The notes: generated from the sequence alone by a model not told the origin. DNA of 64,000 nt from Ga0077555 sp031367895 (GCA_031367895.1 JANLQP010000104.1:14407-78406); one strand, 5' to 3'. Counted from the first letter of the stretch, positions 1 through 11,437 are shown. Numbers and translations: made by a program.

Positions 1-2608
1 CCCAACCCTCGATGGCGATGTTCTCGCCGGAAATCTTGAAGTTCTGCAGCTCGATACCCTTGCCCTGGGCACCTTTGCCGACATCGAACTCGAGGCGCGC
101 GGGACGGCCGACAGGTTTGCGCCACTGAACCTCGTCGAGCATCAGTGTTGCCGATGTCAGGTCGCCGATGACATGGACTCGCGCAGGCTCGTCGTTTGCG
201 CCGCGCTCGATCGTGACCTCGAACGGTACTTCGCCCTGCACGAGCTCTTCGAGCTCGAGGCCAAACTGCGCGCGATCCGCGTTGTCCAGGCGCGCCGTAA
301 TGCGCAACGGCGGCTGGCGACCATCGGGTGTATTTGCGAACCATTGGCCGGAAACCTTGGCGATCACGCCGGCCAGCAGCATGTCGCCCTTCAACTCGAC
401 GCCCTTCTCGTTCACGTCAATCGTCATCGTGGCGCCGCTGACATCGTGTGTCCCGATAATATCCTTGATGCGGCCGTCCGTGACGCGCGCTTTGCCCTCG
501 ATACGAGCATCGGCGAGCGTCACCGTGTCGTCGAGCGGAATTGCGACCTTGAACTGGGCCTCGACTTTGCCGTCGATGTTCGCCAGCGGCAGGCTCGGCT
601 TGGCGATACCGAACTGGCCGCGCTCTATAAGATCGATCACGGCCGGCAGAGGGCCTTGCAGGCGCCCGGCGATCTCGGCAACCGGACGGGCCTGATCGAT
701 GCCGATCAGCGTGATGCGTCCACCTTTCAAGGCGATCTTGCGGTTGGCTGCCGAAGTGATTGCCGCTTCCGGGATCGTCACCTCGACGCTCGCGCCTTCG
801 ACCCGGAGCAGCGCGCGTGGCACTTGGAGCGGCGGCAAGCCTTTGCGCAACTCGATCTCGAGATCGTTGGCCTCCAGCGAGACGGATATACGGCGATCAC
901 GGCCAGCCGCGCCGTTCGAAACGATGAACGCGCCGCCCTTCAATTGGCCCTTGATCAGGCTTTCCTGGATGCGCGCCCGGTGTTGCGGCGCGAGATTGAC
1001 CGGCCAGAACGCCCGCAACGTCTCGATCGAGGCGGCACCGATTCGGCCTTCGAGTGCCGTGTCGTCACCGATGCGGCCATTCATCGTCAGCTCTGCGCCG
1101 CCAGCCTTGATGGTGAACTCACTCAGTTCGATCGCATTGCCTGCGCCGCCCACACCACCACTGGCGCGAAACCGATCGATCGGAATCGCTGCGCCGCCGG
1201 CCGGCTTGAGGAATGATCCACCTGCGCCGCGAAGCTCGAACAGAAATGGCTTTGGTGCTGCCGCCGGCGCCGACGTGACGTGACCTTCGAACGCCAGCGC
1301 ACCGCTGCCAGACACGACGTTGGCCGCTGCGATCTCGAGCCGGCGGGCCGCGCCGTCGAAGCGCAACGTCACCGTTGCCGTTTCAACAAGCAATGGCGAA
1401 CCATCGGGAAGCGTGACGTCGACCTTGCCCGCGCCGGCGGCAACGTCGATCTTGGCTTCGAGAATGTCGCCTTCCGGCGTCAACTCGATCACGGCTTCGC
1501 CTTTCAGAGGCGATTCGATGCCGGAAAAGCCGCTGATGCCAGGCAAAGCCATGGCCAGCTCGGCTGGAATCAAGCGGTCGAACTTGATGCTGAGCGGGAT
1601 CGTTTTAGACTTCTGTCCTTCGTCGGCGCGGACGCTCAAGGTCCACGGCTCGCGCCCGGATTGAATGGTGGCATCAAGCGTCAGGCGGCTGCGCTTCTGG
1701 CGATGGGCGAGCCCGAGCCGCATCTCAGGCACCTGCCAAACATGGCGGCGGCCGCGATCGTCGAGAATGACGCTGGCGTCACGTAGGCCGATGGATTCCA
1801 GGTGCGAGGCGACTTCGCCCGACTGCCGGCTGCGGGCCAGCATCTGCGCCAGTGACCGGGCGATATCGAAATGCGCGGCAGCAGTGCTCGTCGCGATCGG
1901 GGCTGTTTGCGTTGGCGATGGGCCCGGTGTGGCTGCCACAGTTGTCGATGGGGCGTGCGTCGCGTTTGGCGCAGCCGTAACGGTTGCGTCGGCTTTCGGC
2001 CCTTCGCTGATGCTGATCGAGATGTTGCCTTGCTCGTCGTGGGCGAGCAGCATGCGCGGCTCGATCAAGTCGATCCGCGCTGGCGCAATGCGGCCGGACC
2101 ACATGGCCCGCCAGCTCAACTCGATGCCGGCGAAGGCCGCCATCGCCACTGGCACGTCCTGAGCATCGGCGACGCGGACCGATTTCAGGCGGAATTCCAG
2201 TCCGCCGCGCGGAGAGAGATGCAACATCGCATCCTCGACCGTCACGATCAGGCCATGCAACTCGGCATTGAGCGCCCGCGTGATTGGATCGACCAGGAAC
2301 GGAACCGTCAGCGGCGACGAAAGCAGTTTCAGATAAAGGAGGCCGCCGGCCACTAGGAGTAGGGGCACGACGACGGCAATGCAGCGGACGCAGATGCCGA
2401 GCGGACGCAGGCAAAACGCCCAGAGAGGACCGCGCGCAGGCTGGGTCGAACGCTGCGGTATGCGTTTACCCGTTGCTAGGACACCGCCGGTTCTGGTCGG
2501 CGAATCCACAGGGCGCGCCGCCCGTGCGGCCGGATGCGCCGGCCCTGTTGGGGCAGGACGGCCACGGCTCTCGTTGCCATCGCCCGTTGACGTCGCCAAG
2601 TACCCCAC
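1..2608 (-). CDS. AsmA-like / DUF3971 envelope protein (3' end beyond window)
   Basis: Reading the minus strand gives one open frame of about 869 codons that continues past base 1, so the C-terminus is missing. An N-terminal membrane anchor (CIAVVVPLLLVAGGLLYLKL) is followed by long beta-rich sequence with repeating DGRI, GGRITL and KGDMLLAG elements, as in AsmA/YhdP-type DUF3971 proteins. These are thought to bridge inner and outer membranes and move phospholipid; that role is family knowledge. The frame opens after a TGA near 2677 and has no ATG before the anchor. I placed the start at a GTG at 2608; TTG codons nearby are alternatives, so the first 60 residues are uncertain. It is divergent from bcp, a pairing I recall from Bradyrhizobium relatives. 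Confidence 0.8.
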   Translation of the reverse strand, partial: MGYLATSTGDGNESRGRPAPTGPAHPAARAARPVDSPTRTGGVLATGKRIPQRSTQPARGPLWAFCLRPLGICVRCIAVVVPLLLVAGGLLYLKLLSSPLTVPFLVDPITRALNAELHGLIVTVEDAMLHLSPRGGLEFRLKSVRVADAQDVPVAMAAFAGIELSWRAMWSGRIAPARIDLIEPRMLLAHDEQGNISISISEGPKADATVTAAPNATHAPSTTVAATPGPSPTQTAPIATSTAAAHFDIARSLAQMLARSRQSGEVASHLESIGLRDASVILDDRGRRHVWQVPEMRLGLAHRQKRSRLTLDATIQSGREPWTLSVRADEGQKSKTIPLSIKFDRLIPAELAMALPGISGFSGIESPLKGEAVIELTPEGDILEAKIDVAAGAGKVDVTLPDGSPLLVETATVTLRFDGAARRLEIAAANVVSGSGALAFEGHVTSAPAAAPKPFLFELRGAGGSFLKPAGGAAIPIDRFRASGGVGGAGNAIELSEFTIKAGGAELTMNGRIGDDTALEGRIGAASIETLRAFWPVNLAPQHRARIQESLIKGQLKGGAFIVSNGAAGRDRRISVSLEANDLEIELRKGLPPLQVPRALLRVEGASVEVTIPEAAITSAANRKIALKGGRITLIGIDQARPVAEIAGRLQGPLPAVIDLIERGQFGIAKPSLPLANIDGKVEAQFKVAIPLDDTVTLADARIEGKARVTDGRIKDIIGTHDVSGATMTIDVNEKGVELKGDMLLAGVIAKVSGQWFANTPDGRQPPLRITARLDNADRAQFGLELEELVQGEVPFEVTIERGANDEPARVHVIGDLTSATLMLDEVQWRKPVGRPARLEFDVGKGAQGKGIELQNFKISGENIAIEGW

Positions 2609-2759
2609 CCTCGTATGCAATCGCAGCCGGCCCGGCTGCGCTCGACCGGGACTGAGCCATCCCTGGCTCTGAAATCACTGGTCAATCCGCCCCACGCGAG
2701 CTTACGTAAAGCCTATGTGATCACACAATAGAGACGATAGGGACAAAAGGAAGGCGCAC

Positions 2760-3224
2760 ATGGTCGAAGAAGGCAAAATGGCACCCGATTTCGATCTGCT
2801 GACGGATGCGGGCACGTCGATCAAGCTCTCGAAGCTGAAGGGCAAGCCTGTCGTGGTGTATTTTTACCCGAAGGACGATACCCCAGGTTGCACCAAGGAG
2901 GCGCAGGATTTCACCTGCCTCGCCGATCAGTTCAAAGGCGCGGGCATCGAGGTCATCGGCATCTCGCCGGACAGCGTCGCCGCACACGCGAAGTTCCGCA
3001 AGAAATACGACTTGAGCGTGCATCTGGCGGCGGATGAGGAAAAGGCAGCCGCCACGGCCTATGGCGTCTGGGTGGAAAAATCGATGTATGGCAAGACCTA
3101 CATGGGCGTCGAGCGAGCGACGTTCCTGATCGACGGCAAGGGAAAGGTCGCCAAGGCCTGGCGCAAGGTGAAAGTGCCGGGGCACGCCGACGAAGTGTTG
3201 ACTGCGGCCAAAGCCATCAAGTGA
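2760..3224 (+). CDS. bcp: thioredoxin-dependent thiol peroxidase (Bcp/PrxQ peroxiredoxin)
   Basis: The 154-residue protein is full length for Bcp, a cytoplasmic peroxiredoxin that reduces H2O2 and organic hydroperoxides using thioredoxin. The peroxidatic site PKDDTPGCTKEAQDF is clear, with Cys44 as the attacking thiol. The resolving Cys that E. coli Bcp carries five residues later is absent here (Gln49); the only other nearby Cys is Cys53, so the enzyme may be 1-Cys-like or use an atypical partner. An AAAAGGAAGG-like purine stretch precedes the ATG. The next gene starts 13 bases after its stop, so the two are probably cotranscribed. Confidence 0.95.
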   Translation: MVEEGKMAPDFDLLTDAGTSIKLSKLKGKPVVVYFYPKDDTPGCTKEAQDFTCLADQFKGAGIEVIGISPDSVAAHAKFRKKYDLSVHLAADEEKAAATAYGVWVEKSMYGKTYMGVERATFLIDGKGKVAKAWRKVKVPGHADEVLTAAKAIK

Positions 3225-3237
3225 GGATTGATCGCAA

Positions 3238-4116
3238 GTGACCGGCGATCCGCGACCAACCCAATGGTTGCTTTTGCATTCGGGCGATCACGGGCCTCCG
3301 GCAGAAAGCCTGATTGCTGCCGCACGCCAGATCGTCATGACGCCTGATACGACCGCCAAGGTTCGGCTCGCGCACCAGACAGCGGACGCTTGGAACGAGC
3401 GCCGCCTCTCGCTCGGCCCATTGAGCACGCGAGAGGAGATGCTGGAGCGGCCGGGGCGGCCAGACAAGCCGCTGCTGCTGCCGCCAAAAGCCATGCCTCG
3501 CCGTTCCGCGCACGGCCTCGAAAACCGCATCGCGCTGCTCCATTCGTTGGCGCATATCGAGCTCAACGCCGTCGATATGACGTGGGACCTGATCGGCCGT
3601 TTCGCGCACGTCCCCATGCCGCGCGCCTACTACGACGATTGGGTGCGGGTCGGCGCCGAAGAAGCTTATCATTTCAAACTGTTGAGCGAGCGGCTTGCAG
3701 ACTTCGGCGCGGCCTACGGTGATCATCCGGCGCATGACGGGCTCTGGCAGTCGGCGCAAGCTACGGGGGGCAGTCTGCTGGCCCGGCTGGCAGTGGTGCC
3801 ACTCGTCCTCGAGGCGCGCGGACTGGACGTCAGCCCCTCGATCATCGCCAACCTGGAGTCGGCCGGCGACGAGAAATCCGCAGCCGTGCTCGGCATTATT
3901 TATCGCGACGAGAAGCACCACGTTGCGTTCGGCGCCAAGTGGTTCCGCCACCTTTGCGAGCAAGAGGGCCGCGCACCCGAGCCGACGTTCCATGACATGG
4001 TACGTCGGTATTTCCGCGGTCCCGTGAAGCCGCCATTCAACGACAAGGCACGCGCCGAAGCCGGCCTGACGCCAGGCTTCTACCGGCCGCTGGTCGCTGT
4101 CGGCCGCGTGAAATGA
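3238..4116 (+). CDS. DUF455 family ferritin-like protein
   Basis: This 292-residue protein matches the DUF455 family, a ferritin-like four-helix di-iron fold. The likely metal ligands are visible: LAHIELNAVDM, then GAEEAYHFKLL, then RDEKHHVAFGAKWF. No enzymatic activity is established for the family as far as I know; a distant link to the tRNA hydroxylase MiaE fold is sometimes drawn. The start is GTG, 13 bases after bcp, which fits an oxidative-stress operon with the peroxiredoxin; that functional link is inference. Confidence 0.85.
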   Translation: MTGDPRPTQWLLLHSGDHGPPAESLIAAARQIVMTPDTTAKVRLAHQTADAWNERRLSLGPLSTREEMLERPGRPDKPLLLPPKAMPRRSAHGLENRIALLHSLAHIELNAVDMTWDLIGRFAHVPMPRAYYDDWVRVGAEEAYHFKLLSERLADFGAAYGDHPAHDGLWQSAQATGGSLLARLAVVPLVLEARGLDVSPSIIANLESAGDEKSAAVLGIIYRDEKHHVAFGAKWFRHLCEQEGRAPEPTFHDMVRRYFRGPVKPPFNDKARAEAGLTPGFYRPLVAVGRVK

Positions 4117-4203
4117 GTGCTGCAATGCGGCGCGTTGTCGACGCCTGCCTGCCCGATTAATGGTGTCGCCATATCGTGTTCAGATCAGCAGCCGAGGTGA
4201 CAC

Positions 4204-5175
4204 ATGCGTCGTCGTGACTTTCTGGGACTGGCCGGCGCCTCACTTGCTGCAGGCCTTCCGAACCCGGCCCTCGCGCAAGGCGCCAAATGGCCCGAGCGGA
4301 CCGTCAAATTCGTCCTCCCCTATGCTCCTGGTGGTGCCACAGACTTGATCGGGCGGCCCTGGGCCGACAAGCTGACACAGGCCTTCGGGCAGCAATTCGT
4401 GATCGAAAACCGGGGTGGCGCCTCCGGCGTGATCGGCACCGAAGCAGTCGCGAAATCGGCCCCTGACGGCTACACGTTCCTGCTGACGCCGAACGCGCCG
4501 CTCTCGGTCCAGACGCAACTGCGCAAGCTCTCCTACGACGCCTTCAAAAGCTTCGCGCCGGTCGGCCGCGTCGGCGATCTGATCAGCGGTTTCGCCATCC
4601 ATCCGGCGGTCGGCGTCTCGACGTTCGCGGAGATGATCGATTACGCCAAGAAAAATCCCGGCAAGCTGGCCTATGGCTCGGCTGGCAATGGCACCAACTC
4701 GCACCTTCGGCTGGAGACCCTGAAAGCTGCAGCGGGCCTCGATATCCTGCACGTGCCCTATCGCGGCAATGCCGACGCGCTGAACGATCTCCTCGCCAAC
4801 AACGTGCAGATGATGAACGAGATCAATCCGATGCCACACGTGAAGGCTGGCAAGCTGAAGCTGCTCGACATCAGCTACCCCGAGCGGCATCCGGATTTCC
4901 CGGGCGTACCAACGCTTTGGGAGGTCGGCTATGGCGAAACCTATATTCCGAGCTGGTATGCAATTTGGGCGCCGGCCGGCACTCCCCAAGCAATAATTGA
5001 CATGCTCAACGCCAAGATGATCGAAATCGCCAAGACACCGGAGATGAAGGCCCAGTTGCTGGCCATCAACGTTGCGCTCAAGCCACAAACTGCCGACGAG
5101 ATGGGCGAGCACCTGGTGAAGGACTACGAGCGGATCGGCGCGCTCTTGAAGCGGATCGAGATCAAGATCGAATAG
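4204..5175 (+). CDS. Bug-family (TctC) periplasmic solute receptor
   Basis: The 323-residue protein begins MRRRDFLGLAGASLAAGLPN, a twin-arginine-like signal ending near residue 25 (ALA-Q). The mature part carries Bug/TctC hallmarks: ERTVKFVLPYAPGGATDLIG, FVIENRGGASGVIG and HVPYRGNADALNDL. Such receptors bind carboxylates or similar small organics and either feed a tripartite tricarboxylate transporter or act as sensors. No TctA/TctB membrane partner is present in this window, so it is an orphan receptor and its ligand cannot be predicted. Confidence 0.92.
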   Translation: MRRRDFLGLAGASLAAGLPNPALAQGAKWPERTVKFVLPYAPGGATDLIGRPWADKLTQAFGQQFVIENRGGASGVIGTEAVAKSAPDGYTFLLTPNAPLSVQTQLRKLSYDAFKSFAPVGRVGDLISGFAIHPAVGVSTFAEMIDYAKKNPGKLAYGSAGNGTNSHLRLETLKAAAGLDILHVPYRGNADALNDLLANNVQMMNEINPMPHVKAGKLKLLDISYPERHPDFPGVPTLWEVGYGETYIPSWYAIWAPAGTPQAIIDMLNAKMIEIAKTPEMKAQLLAINVALKPQTADEMGEHLVKDYERIGALLKRIEIKIE

Positions 5176-5542
5176 GCAGTGCAGGCGGTTACAGGGAACA
5201 GGGGTGACAGGTTACGCCTCCGCGTCCCGTACTTCCCCGCCACCTGGAACCTGTCAGCATCTTCCCCTCCTCCTGCACTGCCTTCTGCGGCATCCCGCCA
5301 TCCGTGCGCCGGGTTGAACCCCTGCCGAGCACGTGCTAAGTGGTCCACCGTCTTTACAAGGTGCCGCTGCCGCTCGTCGGTGTGCCGGCCCTTTGATGTT
5401 GAACCTCCCTCCAATTGGGTGCCCGCACGGGCTTCCAGCAAGGGGCTGACCTGATGGCCTGATGCCGAAGTGGGCATCCGCGGCTAAAGGGCACCGGCCG
5501 GGTTTCCTTGCGAAATGGGGCATTTGGCGAGAGCGCGAGCAC
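5176..5542. other. intergenic region upstream of the atp operon
   Basis: This 367-base gap should hold the promoter and leader of the ATP synthase operon. I see no convincing -35/-10 pair, no strong terminator for the Bug receptor gene and no conserved RNA. Reading frames on both strands give arginine-rich, family-less translations typical of high-GC non-coding DNA. Confidence 0.5.
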
Positions 5543-6105
5543 GTGGCGAACGACGATCCAATCATGGCGAGCGTGCCGGGCAGATATGCCTCGGCGCTGT
5601 TTGATCTCGCGAACGACGAGCGCAAGCTGGTCGACGTCGAAGGCGATATGATCCGCGTGCAACAGCTGCTGGATGCCAATCCGGATCTGGTGCGCATGGT
5701 GCGAAGCCCGGTGTTCTCAGCGGACGAGCAAGGCAAAGCGATCACCGCGATTGCCGCCAAGGCTGGGCTCGGCCCGCTGACGGTCAACTTCCTCAAGCTG
5801 CTGGCGCGCAATCGTCGCCTGTTTGCCCTTGCAGACATCGTCAAGGCCTTCCGCGGCATCACCGCGCGCCACCGCGGCGAAGTGATCGCCGAGGTGACGT
5901 CGGCACACCCGCTGACGGAAGCGCAGGCAAACGCGCTCACCGACACGCTGACCGGCACCGCCGGCGGCAAGAAAGTCCAGATCACCACGAAGGTCGACCC
6001 GGCATTGCTCGGCGGCCTGACCGTGAAGATGGGCAGCCGTCTCATCGACAGCTCGCTCCGCACCAAGCTCAACAGCCTCAAGATGCGCATGAAAGAGGTC
6101 CGCTG

Positions 6106-6106
<1 letters not shown>
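5543..6106 (+). CDS. atpH: F1 ATP synthase subunit delta
   Basis: Delta links the F1 head to the peripheral stalk of F-type ATP synthase. The translation carries typical delta features: an N-terminal GRYASALFDLA helix, the NFLKLLARNRRL motif in the middle, and a C-terminal GGLTVKMGSRLIDSSLRTKL. I chose GTG at 5543 (187 residues, usual length 180-190), which sits behind a GAGAGCG-type ribosome site; the frame stays open to 5462, and ATG 5564 is an alternative. The stop overlaps the atpA start by one base (TGATG), indicating translational coupling. Confidence 0.93.
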
Positions 6107-7635
<1,529 letters not shown>

Positions 7636-7641
7636 AAGTAG

Positions 7642-7773
7642 TTGCTATTGCCAACATCGACGATACTCAAGTGGGCTGCGCTGTTGTTGGTTCTGGTCGT
7701 CATGGTTGCTTCTGGCGGATTGGCCTACACACGGTATGAATGGCGGCAATACCAGGTTACGACGGCGGCTTAG
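7642..7773 (+). CDS. possible small single-span membrane protein (43 aa)
   Basis: Between atpA and the first vapX there is a short frame, opening at TTG 7642 or TTG 7648, whose product has one clear hydrophobic helix (LKWAALLLVLVVMVASGGLA) and a charged tail TRYEWRQYQ. There is no ATG before the helix and no strong ribosome site, so translation may depend on coupling to atpA, whose stop is only 6-12 bases away. I do not recognise a family. It could be a non-coding coincidence. Confidence 0.35.
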   Translation: MLLPTSTILKWAALLLVLVVMVASGGLAYTRYEWRQYQVTTAA

Positions 7774-7908
7774 CGGGCGGCCTCGACCCAAGCATGGGAT
7801 GCTGGGTCAGACTTCCGAGTGGTGGAATGGAGCGCATTGACCCCCGCGCGGCGAAATGAGATCACACGCTCGACTAGGTTGCTACGCAGAGAATAAGCGA
7901 GAAGTGCA

Positions 7909-8127
7909 ATGGACGTTGAACTCATCAGCGATCAGAAAGGGAAGCTTCAGGACCTTGTGGGATCTACGCGGTCCATTGGCCCCGACGGACCGACCTACCA
8001 GGTCCTTCGTATCATCGACGAAACACGCGCCCTTATCTCTATTCTCGAGGCCGAGCGTCAGGTCGAGTACGACATCGCGGACATCCTGAAAGATCCTGGA
8101 CCCGACGCGGCTTGGAAAAATCGCTGA
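7909..8127 (+). CDS. VapX-like antitoxin, DUF5397 family (copy 1)
   Basis: The 72-residue protein fits the small DUF5397/VapX family: a core GSTRSIGPDGPTYQVL followed by an acidic stretch ISILEAERQVEYDIADILKDP. In Haemophilus, VapX is the antitoxin partner of the VapD ribonuclease; that assignment is from memory of the family. Its TGA overlaps the ATG of the VapD gene behind it (TGATG), the coupling expected of an antitoxin-toxin pair. It lies 273 bases after atpA on the same strand, so it is probably carried on the atp transcript. Confidence 0.7.
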   Translation: MDVELISDQKGKLQDLVGSTRSIGPDGPTYQVLRIIDETRALISILEAERQVEYDIADILKDPGPDAAWKNR

Positions 8128-8414
8128 TGTTTGGGCTGGCGTTCGATCTCGACACAGTGGCCGCAAAACGAAATCATCCCCGCGGGTCGTCGGCGCAGGC
8201 ATACACAGACATCAGGATGACGCTGGCCCCCTATGGGTTCGAACGCATTCAGGGCAGCACGTATGCAGCGAGCCATGAAGATCATGGCAAGCTCTTTCTC
8301 GCGCTGACTGCCCTGCGAAATTTGACTTGGCTCGGTACCAGCTTGCACAACGTCCGGGTGTCCCGGATGGAACAGGGAACGGACTTCACCGAAATCATGA
8401 AGTCTCCACGTTAA
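8127..8414 (+). CDS. vapD: VapD-family endoribonuclease toxin (copy 1)
   Basis: The product from ATG 8127 is 95 residues, beginning MFGLAFDLDTVAAKRNHPRG, with YTDIRMTLAPYGFERIQGST and a C-terminal VRVSRMEQGTDFTEIMKS. This is the VapD pattern (Cas2-like ferredoxin fold, Helicobacter HP0315 relatives), ribonucleases that cut mRNA. The Asp after AF (Asp7), reported as essential in HP0315, is present, so this copy looks active. A frame five codons longer exists, but ATG 8127 aligns with VapD starts and is coupled to vapX. atpG begins 27 bases downstream. Confidence 0.82.
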   Translation: MFGLAFDLDTVAAKRNHPRGSSAQAYTDIRMTLAPYGFERIQGSTYAASHEDHGKLFLALTALRNLTWLGTSLHNVRVSRMEQGTDFTEIMKSPR

Positions 8415-8441
8415 CGAAAAAGACGCGCAGGATTCAAATCG

Positions 8442-9317
8442 ATGGCCTCACTCAAAGAGATGCGAAACCGCATTGCCTCCGTTAAGGCGACGCGGAAAAT
8501 TACCAAGGCCATGCAGATGGTCGCAGCCGCCAAGCTGCGTCGCGCACAGGAAGCGGCCCAGGCCGCGCGTCCCTACGCCGAGCGCATGGACCGCGTGCTC
8601 GCCAATCTGGCATCGAAAGCCAGCAAGGAGGGCGCCTCGCCGCTTCTCGTTGGCACTGGCAAGGACCAGGTGCACCTGCTCGTCGTCATGACCGCCGAGC
8701 GCGGCCTGTGCGGCGGCTTCAACTCGAACATCGCCCGTCTCGCACGCGCGGATATTCAGCGGCTGAATCGTGACGGCAAGACGGTCAAGATCATGTGCGT
8801 CGGTCGCAAAGGTGCGGACAACCTGCGCCGGGACTTCGCCCGCCAGATCGTCGACCGCATCGACCTCAAGGCTGTGAAGCAGATGAGCTTCACCAATGCC
8901 GAGGATATCAGCCGGAAGGTGATGGCGATGTTCGAGGCGAAAGAGTTCGACATCTGCACGATCTACTTCTCGCAGTTCCAGAGCGTGATCGCGCAAAAGC
9001 CGACCGCGTTGCAGCTGATTCCAGCCAAAGTGCCCGAGGCGAAGGCCGACGCGGGCGCGAAATCGGCCGTCGAATACGAGCCCTCCGAGGAAGAGGTGCT
9101 TGGCGATCTCTTGGTCCGCAACATTTCGACACAGATCTTCCGCGGCCTCCTGGAGAACGCGGCGTCCGAGCAGGGCGCGCGGATGTCGGCCATGGACAAT
9201 GCGACGCGTAACGCCGGCGACATGATCAACAAGCTGACGATCAAGTACAACCGCCAGCGTCAGGCGAACATCACGAAGGAGTTGATCGAGATCATTTCGG
9301 GCGCCGAGGCGCTTTGA
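8442..9317 (+). CDS. atpG: F1 ATP synthase subunit gamma
   Basis: At 291 residues this is a full-length gamma subunit, the rotor shaft turning inside the alpha3beta3 head. The N-terminal helix (MRNRIASVKATRKITKAMQM), the TAERGLCGGFNSN segment and the C-terminal NKLTIKYNRQRQANITKEL are all canonical. The gene is flanked on both sides by VapX/VapD cassettes, 27 bases after the first and 54 bases before the second, so it appears to share their transcript. Confidence 0.99.
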   Translation: MASLKEMRNRIASVKATRKITKAMQMVAAAKLRRAQEAAQAARPYAERMDRVLANLASKASKEGASPLLVGTGKDQVHLLVVMTAERGLCGGFNSNIARLARADIQRLNRDGKTVKIMCVGRKGADNLRRDFARQIVDRIDLKAVKQMSFTNAEDISRKVMAMFEAKEFDICTIYFSQFQSVIAQKPTALQLIPAKVPEAKADAGAKSAVEYEPSEEEVLGDLLVRNISTQIFRGLLENAASEQGARMSAMDNATRNAGDMINKLTIKYNRQRQANITKELIEIISGAEAL

Positions 9318-9371
9318 CATCCGAATTGATTTCGTATTTGGTTTGTTCTCGTCAACCAGCAGGAGCGGGAC

Positions 9372-9614
9372 ATGGCTTCACAAGGTCGAGCAACGCGGGG
9401 CGGTTATCGCGAGGCACAAGCAAAGTACGGCTTTGCAGAACAGCGCGCTTTCATCGGCGATGTCCGTCGCTTCGGGCCGTTCGGACCGGCCTACGAGGTG
9501 GTTGATGTAAAGGCGAACGGTGACGTCCGCATTGTCGTGATCGAGACAGGCGAGCGCTTGGACTACGCGCAAGCTGAGTATCTCGCCGATCCTGTCGCCG
9601 AAACGGTTCCATGA
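9372..9614 (+). CDS. VapX-like antitoxin, DUF5397 family (copy 2)
   Basis: The 80-residue protein carries a textbook DUF5397 core, VRRFGPFGPAYEVVDV, then VIETGERLDYAQAEYLADP; the N-terminal 28 residues are basic (RATRGGYREAQAKYGF). A good ribosome site (AGGAGCGGG) precedes the ATG. It is a diverged paralogue of the copy at 7909-8127, not a recent duplicate. Family knowledge makes it the antitoxin of the VapD-like gene that follows after 10 bases. It sits 54 bases behind atpG. Confidence 0.78.
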   Translation: MASQGRATRGGYREAQAKYGFAEQRAFIGDVRRFGPFGPAYEVVDVKANGDVRIVVIETGERLDYAQAEYLADPVAETVP

Positions 9615-9624
9615 GGTCTGTGTC

Positions 9625-9903
9625 GTGTTCGCCATAGCATTCGTCATGGTCGTCGCCGATATCAGGCAGCACTATCCCAAGGGGATATCGAGCGCCTACA
9701 CGGAAATCGGGAAAACGCTCACGCCGCATGGGTTCGAGCGGGTTCAGGGGAGTGTCTACCTGACGCATAACGCCAGCTTGGCGAACCTGTTCGATGCGAT
9801 CGACGCATTGAAAGCAATGAAGTGGTTCAAGCTTTGTGCCCGCGACGTCCGCGGCTTCAAGGTCGAGAACTGGTCGGATTTCACAGCGTCCGTTAAGCGC
9901 TGA
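9625..9903 (+). CDS. VapD-like protein with altered active site (copy 2)
   Basis: The 92-residue product (GTG start) has the VapD pattern throughout: MFAIAF, SAYTEIGKTLTPHGFERVQG, and a C-terminus RDVRGFKVENWSDFTASVKR strikingly like Helicobacter HP0315. Where VapD proteins have AFD, this one reads AFVMVV: codon 7 is GTC (Val) instead of an Asp codon, a one-base difference. Since that Asp is reported as needed for cleavage, this copy is probably not a normal RNase; it might bind RNA or buffer antitoxin. A sequencing error cannot be excluded. atpD begins 61 bases later. Confidence 0.78.
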   Translation: MFAIAFVMVVADIRQHYPKGISSAYTEIGKTLTPHGFERVQGSVYLTHNASLANLFDAIDALKAMKWFKLCARDVRGFKVENWSDFTASVKR

Positions 9904-9964
9904 ACGAATGCGCGGCTACCCCACCGGCGCCGCATGGGAATGACGGGAACGAGGAACGAGACAA

Positions 9965-11404
<1,440 letters not shown>

Positions 11405-11437
11405 ACCGCGGCATGCGCCGCAGAAAGTGAGACCGTC

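Noticed and set aside
173..1216. Long plus-strand open frames in the first 2.3 kb
   Set aside because: They are Arg/Asp-rich with no family features and lie opposite the AsmA-like minus-strand frame, which reads cleanly across the whole stretch.
7856..8089. Alternative plus-strand frame overlapping the first vapX
   Set aside because: Ser/Arg-rich shadow in another frame; the DUF5397 frame has the family core and is coupled to vapD.
8127..9903. VapD proteins as Cas2 (CRISPR adaptation) proteins
   Set aside because: The folds are related, but the YGFER/HGFER-QG and SDFT signatures are VapD-specific, there is no Cas1 and no array, and DUF5397 partners precede both.
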